Positions 24,328-32,781 of a stretch of 64,000 nt of DNA are shown here, piece by piece. Within the stretch, counting starts at the first letter, position 1, and each line of letters starts with the position of its first letter. The notes beneath the pieces were generated by a model. The model worked only from the letters and a program-made list of their open reading frames with translations, did no database searches and was not told the DNA's origin. The stretch covers positions 74,683-138,682 of the forward strand of contig CAJTMX010000005.1 in NCBI GenBank assembly GCA_910577235.1. Reading direction: 5' to 3'. Position numbers and translations under genes: made by a program. This stretch comes from an uncultured Acetatifactor sp. (lineage in GTDB: Bacteria > Bacillota > Clostridia > Lachnospirales > Lachnospiraceae).

Positions 24328-24660
24328 TTACACCTCCTCAAACTTTAAAGTAAGATACTTTTCTCCGTAGGTTTTGGAAAGCTGTTGCAGACCAAACACC
24401 ATGGAATCCATCAAAAAGACGGATTTCTCCTGCAGGCTGCTCTCTATCACGCACCGGATAAACCCTGTCTCCTCGTCAGAGTCCACCTGTAGGGTTTCCC
24501 CTGCAAGTTCCTCCAAAGAGTTGATGGTATTGATCACCAGCACGGATATGGATGCGCACAGAATGTCCGGTTTACCGGGTTTTGCGTACTCCGCATGTCC
24601 CATACAGGTAAATCCTGTATACCGCTGTGCTCTTGTCCTGCGAATCACTACTGTCGTCAT
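24328..24660 (-). CDS. prp: Ribosomal-processing cysteine protease Prp
   Basis: Prp (YsxB) removes the N-terminal extension of L27, a step required for ribosome assembly in Firmicutes. The catalytic pair is visible as H22 in GHAEYA and C35 in DILCASIS. The length is 110 residues. It is encoded between rplU and rpmA, the conserved arrangement, and the L27 here has the matching cleavage site. Confidence 0.94.
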   Translation of the reverse strand: MTTVVIRRTRAQRYTGFTCMGHAEYAKPGKPDILCASISVLVINTINSLEELAGETLQVDSDEETGFIRCVIESSLQEKSVFLMDSMVFGLQQLSKTYGEKYLTLKFEEV

Positions 24661-24675
24661 AATCGTCCACTTACA

Positions 24676-24981
24676 TTAAGCATTAATCTTGTCAATCTTA
24701 ACCTGAGTGTATGCTTGTCTATGACCGTTTTTCTTGTGGTAGCCGGTTTTTCTCTTGTACTTGTATACAATAACCTTCTTACCTCTGCCCTGCTCCATAA
24801 CGGTAGCTGCTACAGTGGCATTAGCCACGTCCGCGCCAACCTTAAGGGCAGCGTCACTTACTGCGATCACCTGGTCAAAAGTAACAGTATCACCAGCTTC
24901 CGCGTCGAGTTTCTCAACCTTGATCACATCTCCCTCAGAAACTTTGTACTGCTTTCCACCTGTTGCAATAATTGCGTACAT
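24676..24981 (-). CDS. rplU: Large ribosomal subunit protein bL21
   Basis: L21 binds 23S rRNA. The protein starts MYAIIATGGKQYKV and ends with KRKTGYHKKNGHRQAYTQVKIDKI, both family signatures. I chose ATG 24981 because AGGAGGTG lies directly upstream and the next earlier start adds unrelated residues. It is the first gene of the rplU-prp-rpmA-obgE-yhbY operon. Confidence 0.96.
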   Translation of the reverse strand: MYAIIATGGKQYKVSEGDVIKVEKLDAEAGDTVTFDQVIAVSDAALKVGADVANATVAATVMEQGRGKKVIVYKYKRKTGYHKKNGHRQAYTQVKIDKINA

Positions 24982-25088
24982 AAGGCACCTCCTATTCACG
25001 AACTCCAGCATGAAATACTTTTGTTCTTACTCGCTAACTTTGGTGGTGTCACAAAATGACACACTTTTACCTAGTTATGCGGCATACT
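24982..25088 (-). ncRNA. Possible L21 leader (5' UTR of rplU operon)
   Basis: The roughly 105-base leader between the predicted start of transcription and rplU contains a GTGTCA/TGACAC hairpin at about 25050-25066. Firmicutes often carry a regulatory L21 leader here. I could not confirm the Rfam consensus by eye, so this rests mainly on position. Confidence 0.35.
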
Positions 25089-25093
25089 GGATT

Positions 25094-25122
25094 ATAATAG
25101 CATGAGGTGCCTTATTTGTCAA
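25094..25122 (-). promoter_or_regulatory. Promoter of the rplU operon
   Basis: Minus-strand TTGACA (25117-25122) and TATTAT (25094-25099) with a 17-base spacer. The spacer contains GAGGTGCCTTAT read on the plus strand, which is the inverse of the rplU ribosome-site and start-codon region. Confidence 0.85.
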
Positions 25123-25173
25123 GAAAAAATTTGGCTTATTCTGTCTATTTTTTTATATCTATACTTATTATTT

Positions 25174-25800
25174 CTATTTCTTTCTCGCCTCGAAATCCTC
25201 TATATACTGAATGATCAGTTTTACCGTACCCTCCACGCCCAGCACACTGCTGTTGATGCACAGGTCATAACTGTCCGCCCGGCCCCATTTCTTGGAGGAA
25301 TAATAATTGTAATAACTCTGGCGCTGCTTATCCTTTTTAACGATCATGTCCCTGGCCTTGGATTCGCTGAGCTGATACTTCTGCATGATCCGCTTTACCT
25401 TGGTATCCTCGTCCGCATAGATAAACAGATGGATACAGTTCTCATAGTCCGCCAGAGCATAATCCGCGCAGCGGCCCACGATCACACAGCCGCCCTCATC
25501 CGCTATCTTCTTTATCGTATCAAACTGCGCCAGAAATACCTTGTGGCTGATGGGCATATCCACAAAAGAGGAGGCGTTATAGCCAAAGGAATAGGTATCC
25601 ATCACCAGATTGTATAAAAAGGAATTGGTGGGACGTTCATCATGATTCTGAATCATCTCCTCGCAGAAACCGCTCTCCTGGGCCGCTCTGCTGAGCAGTT
25701 CCTTGTCATAACATTTGATGCCGAAATATTCCGCTAATTTTTCTCCGATCTCCCGTCCCGCAGAGCCAAACTGACGTCCAATGGTAATCACAGTATTCAT
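25174..25800 (-). CDS. Cytidylate kinase-like family protein
   Basis: A 208-residue P-loop kinase of the cytidylate-kinase-like family (often annotated AAA or CMP kinase-like). The nucleotide-binding region is the degenerate ITIGRQFGSAGREIGEKLA at about 5-23 and later parts include VIVGRCADYAL and the lid-like SESKARDMIVKKDKQRQSYYNYY. The usual CMP-binding features of Cmk are not all evident, so the true substrate is uncertain. The ATG follows a GAAAGAGGG site. Confidence 0.85.
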   Translation of the reverse strand: MNTVITIGRQFGSAGREIGEKLAEYFGIKCYDKELLSRAAQESGFCEEMIQNHDERPTNSFLYNLVMDTYSFGYNASSFVDMPISHKVFLAQFDTIKKIADEGGCVIVGRCADYALADYENCIHLFIYADEDTKVKRIMQKYQLSESKARDMIVKKDKQRQSYYNYYSSKKWGRADSYDLCINSSVLGVEGTVKLIIQYIEDFEARKK

Positions 25801-25886
25801 ACGCGTAACCCTCTTTCCCTTTGAAGTATAAATGTTTGCATTTATCTATACTTATTATACATCAAATTTGATCGCAAAACAATTAA

Positions 25887-26801
25887 TTATTGCAAAATTT
25901 CTAACAAATGCTGAAAATATTCCGGCAGCGGAGCCACTATTTCCACATATTTTCCGGTAGAAGGGTGAATAAATCCGATAGTCATGGCGTGAAGCGTCTG
26001 TCCCCGCAGGGAAAAAGGACATTTTCTCCCCTGAGAATATACTTCATCCCCCAGCAGAGGATGACCGATACTGGCCATATGTACCCTGATCTGATGGGTG
26101 CGTCCGGTCTCCAGTTCACACTCTATATAAGTGTATTCACGAAAACGGCGCAGCACCCTGTAATGTGTCACGGCATGTCTGCCGCATTTCTCATTGACCG
26201 CCATCTTTTTGCGATCGGTGGGATGACGGCCGATGGGTTTGTCCACGGTTCCCTCCTGCTCAGGAATCACGCCGTGACATATGGCCCGATAGCGTCTGGT
26301 GACGGAATGCTCCTTCAGCTGCGCGGCGATGCCGTTGTGTGCCTTATCATTTTTGCAGACGATCAGGGAGCCTGTTGTGTCCATATCTATCCGATGGACG
26401 ATCCCGGGGCGCAGCACCCCGCCGATACCGGACAATTCATTGCCGCAGTGAAACATAATGCCGTTTACCAAAGTGCCGGTATAATGCCCTGCGGCAGGAT
26501 GCACCACCATCTGCTTGGGCTTGTTTACCACCAGCAGATCTCTGTCCTCATACAGGATATCTAAAGGGATATCCTCCGGACATATCTCCGGCTCCCGGGA
26601 ATCAGGCAGGAAAAAACACACCTCATCATCTGTCTGAACCTGATAACTGCTCTTAACAGGCTTGTCATTGACCATGACCTGCCCTTCCTTAATAAGTTTC
26701 TGAATATAACTGCGGGAGAGAGAATCCATCAGCATGGACATGCATTTGTCGATTCTCTCTCCCTCATATTCTTCTGTAATCTGAAAACGAAATTCATCCA
26801 T
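25887..26801 (-). CDS. rluD: RluA-family 23S rRNA pseudouridine synthase
   Basis: A 304-residue synthase with an N-terminal S4 RNA-binding domain (about 14-75, ERIDKCMSMLMDSLSRSYIQKLIKEG) and the RluA catalytic domain. The catalytic aspartate lies in HRIDMDTTG near residue 140. Later GRTHQIRVHMASIGHPLLGDEVY is the family C-terminal motif. It probably modifies uridines in 23S rRNA; the RluD position is the likely but unproved target. It starts 4 bases after the lspA stop. Confidence 0.9.
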   Translation of the reverse strand: MDEFRFQITEEYEGERIDKCMSMLMDSLSRSYIQKLIKEGQVMVNDKPVKSSYQVQTDDEVCFFLPDSREPEICPEDIPLDILYEDRDLLVVNKPKQMVVHPAAGHYTGTLVNGIMFHCGNELSGIGGVLRPGIVHRIDMDTTGSLIVCKNDKAHNGIAAQLKEHSVTRRYRAICHGVIPEQEGTVDKPIGRHPTDRKKMAVNEKCGRHAVTHYRVLRRFREYTYIECELETGRTHQIRVHMASIGHPLLGDEVYSQGRKCPFSLRGQTLHAMTIGFIHPSTGKYVEIVAPLPEYFQHLLEILQ

Positions 26802-26805
26802 GATA

Positions 26806-27330
26806 TCACATCTCCCGATACCGGTTCTGCTTGAAGTTCAAAAATTCCAGATCTTTTTCCTTCAGAACAAACAGGAACATGATAAACAGTCCTATGGTAG
26901 CGCAGACCACATAGATATCCGCCACATTAAATATGGGATAGTTGATGAGCACAAAGGATATGAAATCCACCACATAGTCCAGGCGCATTCTGTCCAGCAT
27001 ATTGCCCAGCCCTCCGGAAATAATGAACACCATCAACACATGAATCACCTGAAATTTACCGTTGATGGGCATCTTCAGCAGAAAAAACAAAAGCACCAGC
27101 ATAAAGATAACGCCCACAAACAGTATAAATACCTTTTGATTCTGCAGCATGCCAAAGGCCATGCCGTGGTTCTCCAGATACTGAAGTTCCAGAACCCCGT
27201 CTATCAGAGAATAGGCGGGCCTTCCCTTTAAATGGCTGATAGCCAGCCCCTTGGTAAATTGGTCAAACCAGATCAGAACAACGCACAGCAGCACATCGAT
27301 AAACAGCATTAACGCTTTTTTCTTATTCAC
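26806..27330 (-). CDS. lspA: Lipoprotein signal peptidase
   Basis: LspA cleaves the signal peptide of prolipoproteins after lipid attachment. Four membrane helices are evident in 174 residues, and the two catalytic aspartates lie in GGLGNMLDRMRLDYVVDF (about 106-124) and FNVADIYV (about 132-139). The predicted lipoproteins elsewhere in the window are the kind of substrate it would process. It lies in the aroB-lspA-rluD run. Confidence 0.94.
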   Translation of the reverse strand: MNKKKALMLFIDVLLCVVLIWFDQFTKGLAISHLKGRPAYSLIDGVLELQYLENHGMAFGMLQNQKVFILFVGVIFMLVLLFFLLKMPINGKFQVIHVLMVFIISGGLGNMLDRMRLDYVVDFISFVLINYPIFNVADIYVVCATIGLFIMFLFVLKEKDLEFLNFKQNRYREM

Positions 27331-27353
27331 TCTTCTATCCTCTCATATCTCTG

Positions 27354-28457
27354 TCAGTCCGGAGTTTCCTCAAAATGAATCTCCCGGATCGCATCCAATA
27401 TCTCCTCGTCCGATACGGTAGTGTGGATGACTGCCTTGCCGATCCGTTCCAACAAGACAAAGCTTATAACGCCGGCCTGGGCTTTTTTATCGGATCTGGT
27501 AAGCCGCAGCACCTCCTCAGGGTCGATGCCATCCACGGTGATGGGCAGATAAAAAGGCACGAACATATCCCGGATCTCATAGTATTCTTCCATGGATATC
27601 ATGTCCCTTTTCCAGGAGATATAGGCAGCCGCCACGGCACCCAGAGCCACACACTCTCCGTGGAGCAACTGAAAATGGCGGGCTTTTTCAATGGCATGGC
27701 CGATGGTATGTCCATAATTTAACAGCGCCCTCTCCCCCTGCTCCGTAGGGTCCTTTTCCACCACATGCTTTTTTACGGTACAGCTGCGCAGGATCATCTC
27801 CTCCAGCACATCCATATCCTTCTCGCAGATCTCATACATCTGCTCAACAAGCCAGGTATAGAATTTGGCGTCTTTGATCAGTCCATGTTTCATTACCTCC
27901 GCAAAACCGGAAAAATACTGGCGGTCCTCCAGCGTGCGCAGCGTATGCATGTTCATATATACCAGACGCGGCATCTTGAAGGCTCCGACCATGTTTTTAT
28001 AGCCGTCAAAATCTACACCCGTCTTGCCTCCGATGCTGCTGTCACACTGGGACAGCAGAGTGGTTGGAACCTGTATATAGTCCACCCCCCGCAGAAAGGT
28101 GGCTGCTATATAGCCTGTCATATCGCCTATTACGCCGCCGCCCAGAGCCACCAGCAGATCCTTTCGGCCATAGCCCTCCCGGATCAGAAAGGTATAGACG
28201 TCCCGGACACTGTCCAAAGTCTTATACTCCTCACCGGCGGGCAGAGTATAGATATCTACTTTACCGGAAAGCTTGTCCAGTTCCCCCTTCAACGCGTCTG
28301 CGTACAGATTTGCCACATTGGAGTCCGTAACAATACAGATCTTCTGTCCGGGGGTGACAAAAGGTGCAAATTCCTGGGTGATATCGTTGAAATTCCTGGT
28401 GATGTAGATATCATAACAGGGCTTATTTTGATAGAGTATGGGAAGCCGCTGTGCCAT
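27354..28457 (-). CDS. aroB: 3-Dehydroquinate synthase
   Basis: AroB converts DAHP to 3-dehydroquinate, the second step of the shikimate pathway. The NAD-binding segment with DLLVALGGGVIGDMTGYIAATFLRGVDYIQVPTTLLSQCDSSIGGKT (about residues 100-145) and the metal site GHAIEKARHFQLLHGECVALG (about 250-270) are clear. The length of 367 residues is typical. It heads aroB-lspA-rluD, 24 bases before lspA. Confidence 0.96.
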   Translation of the reverse strand: MAQRLPILYQNKPCYDIYITRNFNDITQEFAPFVTPGQKICIVTDSNVANLYADALKGELDKLSGKVDIYTLPAGEEYKTLDSVRDVYTFLIREGYGRKDLLVALGGGVIGDMTGYIAATFLRGVDYIQVPTTLLSQCDSSIGGKTGVDFDGYKNMVGAFKMPRLVYMNMHTLRTLEDRQYFSGFAEVMKHGLIKDAKFYTWLVEQMYEICEKDMDVLEEMILRSCTVKKHVVEKDPTEQGERALLNYGHTIGHAIEKARHFQLLHGECVALGAVAAAYISWKRDMISMEEYYEIRDMFVPFYLPITVDGIDPEEVLRLTRSDKKAQAGVISFVLLERIGKAVIHTTVSDEEILDAIREIHFEETPD

Positions 28458-28474
28458 AGTATCGCCTCGCTTTC

Positions 28475-28511
28475 AAAAATTAACTGTCCGGCGGTTTGCT
28501 GCCGGACAGTT
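28475..28511 (-). terminator. Terminator after sepF
   Basis: A perfect 11-bp stem (AACTGTCCGGC at 28482-28492 with GCCGGACAGTT at 28501-28511) is followed in the minus direction by AATTTTTG. It ends the HlyD-like/YggS/SepF transcript before aroB. Confidence 0.87.
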
Positions 28512-28521
28512 ATTGATGTCC

Positions 28522-29040
28522 TTATAGATCCGTATTCAGGGGAGAGTCGAAAGAGCCTCCGAAAATATCCTGAAAATCGCCGGAAATATCCACACTTGCC
28601 GGTGTAATGATAAAGATATAATGAGATATCTTCTGTAGATTGCCGGAGATGGCAAAGCAGGAGCCTGAGGTAAAGTCAATGATCCTCTGGGCGATGTCCA
28701 CGTCCAATCCCTCCAGATTCAGCACCACGGTGCGGTTAGCCAACAGCGTCTCCGTGATCTCCCGGGCGTCCTCTATGGTGGTGGGCTTGATCACGCAGAC
28801 CTCCATGCCGCCTCCACCCGAGATCTTGCGGGTAGCGGGCTGGCGCATCTGTGTAACCTTGCCTGTAGAGGGTTTTCTCACCGGTTTTTCGTCCAGCAGA
28901 TCGTCATTGTCCTTTACCGCGTTCATTTTCTTGGGGGCGGGAGTATCTTCTATGTCATCGTCATAGTAATCGTCATCATAATAGCCGTCTTCGTCTTCAT
29001 TCAGTTTCATGTAATTCAGGAACTTGTCCATTACACCCAT
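28522..29040 (-). CDS. sepF: Cell division protein SepF
   Basis: SepF binds FtsZ and membrane and helps organise the septum. The short N-terminal membrane-binding helix (MGVMDKFLNYMKL) is followed by an acidic linker rich in D and Y (about 15-30) and the SepF core from about 85 (MEVCVIKPTTIEDAREITETLLANRTVVLNLEGLD). I chose ATG 29040 because AAAGGAGA precedes it; an earlier ATG at 29061 has no site. It is the last gene of the division-linked run. Confidence 0.94.
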   Translation of the reverse strand: MGVMDKFLNYMKLNEDEDGYYDDDYYDDDIEDTPAPKKMNAVKDNDDLLDEKPVRKPSTGKVTQMRQPATRKISGGGGMEVCVIKPTTIEDAREITETLLANRTVVLNLEGLDVDIAQRIIDFTSGSCFAISGNLQKISHYIFIITPASVDISGDFQDIFGGSFDSPLNTDL

Positions 29041-29084
29041 TATACTGTTCTCCTTTATCAAAATCTTCGGCGACCAAGCCCTCC

Positions 29085-29774
29085 TTAAGTCACGGTTCTG
29101 TCGCCAAAAATACCGGTGCCTACCCGCACATAGGTAGCGCCTTCCTCAACAGCCACCCGGTAATCTCCGGTCATTCCCATGGATAACACATTCATACTAA
29201 CATTATCAATGCTTTTCCGCTCAATGTCAACAGCTAATTGCTTTAAGCCTGCAAAAATCCTGCGATTTTCCTCCTGATCCTGCACATAGGGGGCTACGGT
29301 CATAAGTCCCTTGATATGTACGGAGGGCAACAGGGCGATCTCCCGCACCAGCTGCAGGGTATCTTCCAGACTGCCTCCGAATTTGCTTTTCTCTCCGGCC
29401 ACATTGACTTCCACCAGAATATTGACCTGAACCTGTTTCTTTTCCGCTTCTCTCTGGAGCTCCTGAGCCAGCCGCAGTGAATCCACACTATGGATCAGAT
29501 GTACTTTACCCACCAGATATTTTACTTTATTACGCTGCAAATGACCGATCATATGCCACCTGATATCCTTTGGCAGAGCCTGATATTTGTCCGCCAGCTC
29601 CAGAGCCCTGTTCTCTCCGAAATCCCGTACCCCGGCCTCATATGCCTCGCGCAACATCTCTATGGGTTTGGTCTTACTCACGGCGATCAGCCCAACCTCG
29701 CTTGCATCACGGCCCGAACGTCCGCAAGCATCCTCTATATTGTGCTTAACCTGCAACAAATTTTCCCGAATCAT
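29085..29774 (-). CDS. YggS-family PLP homeostasis protein
   Basis: YggS/YlmE-type pyridoxal-phosphate-binding protein with an alanine-racemase-like fold; it buffers PLP and affects amino-acid pools. The PLP lysine lies in LIAVSKTKP near residue 34, and the later GLMTVAPY and SMGMTGDYRVAVEEGATYVRVGTGIFG are typical. I chose ATG 29774, preceded by TAGGAGGA. It sits upstream of sepF, as in many Firmicutes. Confidence 0.93.
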   Translation of the reverse strand: MIRENLLQVKHNIEDACGRSGRDASEVGLIAVSKTKPIEMLREAYEAGVRDFGENRALELADKYQALPKDIRWHMIGHLQRNKVKYLVGKVHLIHSVDSLRLAQELQREAEKKQVQVNILVEVNVAGEKSKFGGSLEDTLQLVREIALLPSVHIKGLMTVAPYVQDQEENRRIFAGLKQLAVDIERKSIDNVSMNVLSMGMTGDYRVAVEEGATYVRVGTGIFGDRTVT

Positions 29775-29797
29775 GGTTCCTCCTATCTTCGCCCGGC

Positions 29798-31204
29798 TCA
29801 ATAAATAAACTGTGCGTCATCCACAGCCGCCGCGTTCAGCACGATATAGTCGTACACATTCAGACCGTACCGGGTGTTGGACTTTACGATGGCGTATTCT
29901 TCATTCTGGTACAGAATATTTATCTGTCTGAAATCGGCGTATCCCTTATTCATATTGTATACGCCGGTGAGAGAAGCCTTGCGGCTGATGGTATATTTTT
30001 CCTGACTGTCCGGCATGATGATATTGGAGCCAAGCTGCAGCGTCGCGCTGTCCAGATAATATTCCTTATTTTCCTCATCATAATTGTAAACCGAGGTCTC
30101 CAAAAATTCACTGTAAATATTTCCCTCTTCATTGTACCTTTCCAATATTACGCCATCCTTCCCGTCCGCCCCCTTGGTCAAATAGGCTTCGGGCACCAGA
30201 TAGAAGTCTTTTTGTACTATGGAAGAATTGGGTATTTTGAGACCCACTTCATCGTTGAGGATCAGTTCGATGTCCACATACCGGTCCGTGGCAAACGTTA
30301 CCATGGAATTGTTGAAGTCCAATTGTACATAAGGATTCCCGTCGCTGCCTCTGATCAGCTTGGCAGTGGCCCAGGACTCGTATTGATTCTTGAGAAACCG
30401 GATCTTAACGGTACTCTTCTCCTGCAACAGTAAACCTATATCCTCTTCCACGGGAATCACCAGAGACCAGTTCTCACTGGTGGAGAGCTTGTACACCGCG
30501 TCTCCCTGGGTGATCAGATCCACACCTAAAAGCTGTTTTTTTTCATATTCCTTCTCGTCAAAAATATCGGCGTTAACCATCTCCGGCGTCAGCTGTTCGT
30601 AGCCGTCCGTCCAGTATGTCACAATGCCGGTATTTTCGCTGCGGCAGAAATCCACCATGTCGATCAAATCACTGCTGTTGTTGATATTGCTGATATTCTG
30701 CATCATACTGGCATTGGCCAGTCTCATGACTGTGCCTTTCAGACTGTATTTAAAATTGTATATACTGTCAAAGTTGGTGGGATCAAAGCTGTGTACAAAT
30801 CCGCCGATCTCCCCTCTCAGTTCCGCAAGCTCCCGCTCGCTTAGGGCATTGTCACCCATATCCGTGCTCTGTAAATAATCGTTCAGACGACCGGTTTCGT
30901 CCACCGTGTACACCAGATCTCCGCAGGCCACCCGCTCTCCCTCGCGGGCATAATAGTTGATATAGCCCGCCTTATCCGCAACTGCCACACTCTCCTGTCT
31001 GATGGCTATGCCTCGGTATGTATAATTCATGGCCAGAGACCCTTCTTTGACCTCATAGGGCGATATATGCTCCACCTGCAGAGAGGCGAAAACGCAGTAC
31101 ACCACATAGACCATAATAGCCACAAAGATGATCATGCCGATATTCAGATTCAGGGGTTTTCGATATTTCCTGATATTGTTAGGGGGCTGCTGTCTCTGTG
31201 CCAC
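29798..31204 (-). CDS. HlyD-like membrane-anchored protein in the sepF operon
   Basis: A 468-residue protein with a basic N-terminus, one membrane helix near residues 20-43 (LNIGMIIFVAIMVYVVYCVFASLQV), and a long extracytoplasmic part. The segment after the helix (VKEGSLAMNYTYRGIAIRQESVAVADKAGYINYYAREGERVACGDLVYTVD) resembles the lipoyl/biotinyl-like hairpin of HlyD-type adaptor proteins, and a beta-barrel-like region follows near 300-350. No partner ABC transporter or outer-membrane protein is encoded nearby, so export is not supported; a role in division or envelope is inferred from its location upstream of yggS and sepF. Confidence 0.8.
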   Translation of the reverse strand: MAQRQQPPNNIRKYRKPLNLNIGMIIFVAIMVYVVYCVFASLQVEHISPYEVKEGSLAMNYTYRGIAIRQESVAVADKAGYINYYAREGERVACGDLVYTVDETGRLNDYLQSTDMGDNALSERELAELRGEIGGFVHSFDPTNFDSIYNFKYSLKGTVMRLANASMMQNISNINNSSDLIDMVDFCRSENTGIVTYWTDGYEQLTPEMVNADIFDEKEYEKKQLLGVDLITQGDAVYKLSTSENWSLVIPVEEDIGLLLQEKSTVKIRFLKNQYESWATAKLIRGSDGNPYVQLDFNNSMVTFATDRYVDIELILNDEVGLKIPNSSIVQKDFYLVPEAYLTKGADGKDGVILERYNEEGNIYSEFLETSVYNYDEENKEYYLDSATLQLGSNIIMPDSQEKYTISRKASLTGVYNMNKGYADFRQINILYQNEEYAIVKSNTRYGLNVYDYIVLNAAAVDDAQFIY

Positions 31205-31233
31205 CGGTCACCTCCAAAAAATAAATATCTTAG

Positions 31234-31265
31234 AAAAAAGCCCCAGCTTGATGTCCGAGGCTTTT
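31234..31265 (-). terminator. Terminator between the P-loop gene and the HlyD-like gene
   Basis: On the minus strand AAAAGCC pairs with GGCTTTT around a loop of about 17 bases and is followed by further Ts. It separates the small P-loop gene from the sepF run. Confidence 0.7.
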
Positions 31266-31289
31266 GTCTGTACGTCTTTTGATTCTCAT

Positions 31290-31709
31290 TTACAGGGAAA
31301 TAAGAATATTATTCTTAACTGATTCGGGCAGTTCTCCTTCGTCCTTGGAAACACTCAGAATAAAGTCTACGCCTGTAGCCTTGCTGACTTTCTCCAGCTT
31401 GGCCACAGTGTCTGTGATATCCGCGCCCTCCAGGCAGGAGATCTTCAAAAAGCTGTCAAAATACATCTGCTGCAGGTCGTGATCCTGGGAGATGATTCCG
31501 CTGACAAATCCGATAAACTCGCTGGCATTCTCAATCATAAACTGTGATACGTCGATCAGTCTAACCTTATTATTTAGTTCATACATGTGCTTGGTACTTT
31601 TATCCAGGTATACGATATTACCCGTGATACTCTTCACTTCATTATTTACCTTATCCAACAAATGTTTTGTCTTTCCCTTGCCCTTATTGCCTACAATCAG
31701 TTGAACCAT
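31290..31709 (-). CDS. Small P-loop ATPase-like protein
   Basis: A 139-residue protein whose first residues contain a Walker A motif (VGNKGKGKTK at 6-15). No full AAA or kinase domain can be recognised; the rest, with VRLIDVSQFMIENASEFIGFVSGI and TGVDFILSVSKDEGELPESV, is soluble. Such proteins are sometimes annotated PilT-like, but no pilus genes are present here. It has its own promoter with TATAAT. The start follows a GGAGGGTTACC site. Confidence 0.78.
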   Translation of the reverse strand: MVQLIVGNKGKGKTKHLLDKVNNEVKSITGNIVYLDKSTKHMYELNNKVRLIDVSQFMIENASEFIGFVSGIISQDHDLQQMYFDSFLKISCLEGADITDTVAKLEKVSKATGVDFILSVSKDEGELPESVKNNILISL

Positions 31710-31747
31710 TGGTAACCCTCCTAAAGTAAATTTTTAGAACTACTGTT

Positions 31748-31776
31748 ATTATAGTTTATATCAGACTAAAAAACAA
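31748..31776 (-). promoter_or_regulatory. Promoter of the small P-loop gene
   Basis: Minus-strand TTGTTT (31771-31776) and TATAAT (31748-31753) are separated by 17 bases, about 38 bases before the start codon. The -35 lies just after the dacA stop. Confidence 0.72.
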
Positions 31777-31779
31777 CCT

Positions 31780-32781
31780 TTAATTCTGTATTTCATCCAA
31801 TAAATCTATCATTTTTTCATAGAGCAGATCTCTGGTTTCCGCCTTCAGTATAACAGAGATATAAGGAGAACCGCCCGCATCCCGGGATAGCAGCACCAGA
31901 CAGCTTCTGGCGGCATTGGTGGTGCCTGTCTTCCCGCCGATCACTGTAATATTGTCAGGGGCCTTATAATTTCCTCTGAGAAACAGATTGGATGTCTGCG
32001 CCCGCAGATTCTTTACCGTACCCGCGGAATCGCTGTATGTAGTCTCGTAGCTGCCGGCCTGGATGATCTCATTGAATTTTTCGTATTTCAGAGCCTCATT
32101 AAATATCAGATAAAGATCATACGCCGTTGTATAATGCTCTTCCTGGGTGAGCCCGTGGGGATTCATGAAATGGGTGTTGGTGGCTCCCAGTTCCTGGGCT
32201 TCCTGATTCATCAGTTCCACAAAGTGTTCCACAGTGCCGCCCACATTCTCCGCGATCATCATGGCCACATCGTTACCGCTCTGCAAAAGCAGCGCGTATA
32301 GCGCCTGATTCAGCGTCATGGTATCGCCGGGCTTTACGCCCGACAATGTAGCGCCGGTCTCTGTGATGTTCACAACATCTGTGGCTGTCATCACCTGATC
32401 GATACTGCCGTATTTCAGCGCCACCAGCGCTGTCATCACTTTGGTCAGACTGGCAGGATGCAGCTTTTCATGAGCGTTTTTGGCATATAACACCTCACGG
32501 TTGTTCACGTCAAAGAGAACCGCCGCCTCCGCCTGGGTCATATCCACCGTCTCGTCATTTGTGATATTCTCGGTCACCACACACAGATCTTCCGCGAAGG
32601 TATGGGCCGCCTTGCTGTTCTGGCGACTGATCACATTAAAACCGCTGACCGCCGCGTCCGGATCATAAGGCATCTCATAAGCGCTCTGTCCGCAGCCCGT
32701 ACAGCAAAGTCCCAGTGCAGTGATCAGAGAGAGGCACATTATTTTTATCCTGCGATTATTTGTACATTTCACGCCACTCAA
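31780..32781 (-). CDS. D-alanyl-D-alanine carboxypeptidase (low-molecular-weight PBP)
   Basis: DacA-type serine peptidase that trims the peptidoglycan pentapeptide. The three penicillin-binding motifs are present: S111LTK114, SGN near residue 160 and KTGTT near 280. The N-terminus has a hydrophobic stretch ending CTGC (Cys30), suggesting a lipoprotein, although position -3 is atypical. The C-terminal PBP5 domain is absent, giving 333 residues. I chose the TTG at 32781, because AGAGGAGA lies just upstream; this start overlaps mgsA by 26 bases and implies coupling. An ATG at 32739 is the alternative. Confidence 0.9.
   Translation of the reverse strand: MSGVKCTNNRRIKIMCLSLITALGLCCTGCGQSAYEMPYDPDAAVSGFNVISRQNSKAAHTFAEDLCVVTENITNDETVDMTQAEAAVLFDVNNREVLYAKNAHEKLHPASLTKVMTALVALKYGSIDQVMTATDVVNITETGATLSGVKPGDTMTLNQALYALLLQSGNDVAMMIAENVGGTVEHFVELMNQEAQELGATNTHFMNPHGLTQEEHYTTAYDLYLIFNEALKYEKFNEIIQAGSYETTYSDSAGTVKNLRAQTSNLFLRGNYKAPDNITVIGGKTGTTNAARSCLVLLSRDAGGSPYISVILKAETRDLLYEKMIDLLDEIQN

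Noticed and set aside
24980..25115. Simple anti-ribosome-site RNA switch for rplU
   Set aside because: The distal arm is within the predicted promoter spacer and therefore should not be transcribed from that promoter; kept only as an unexplained inverted repeat.
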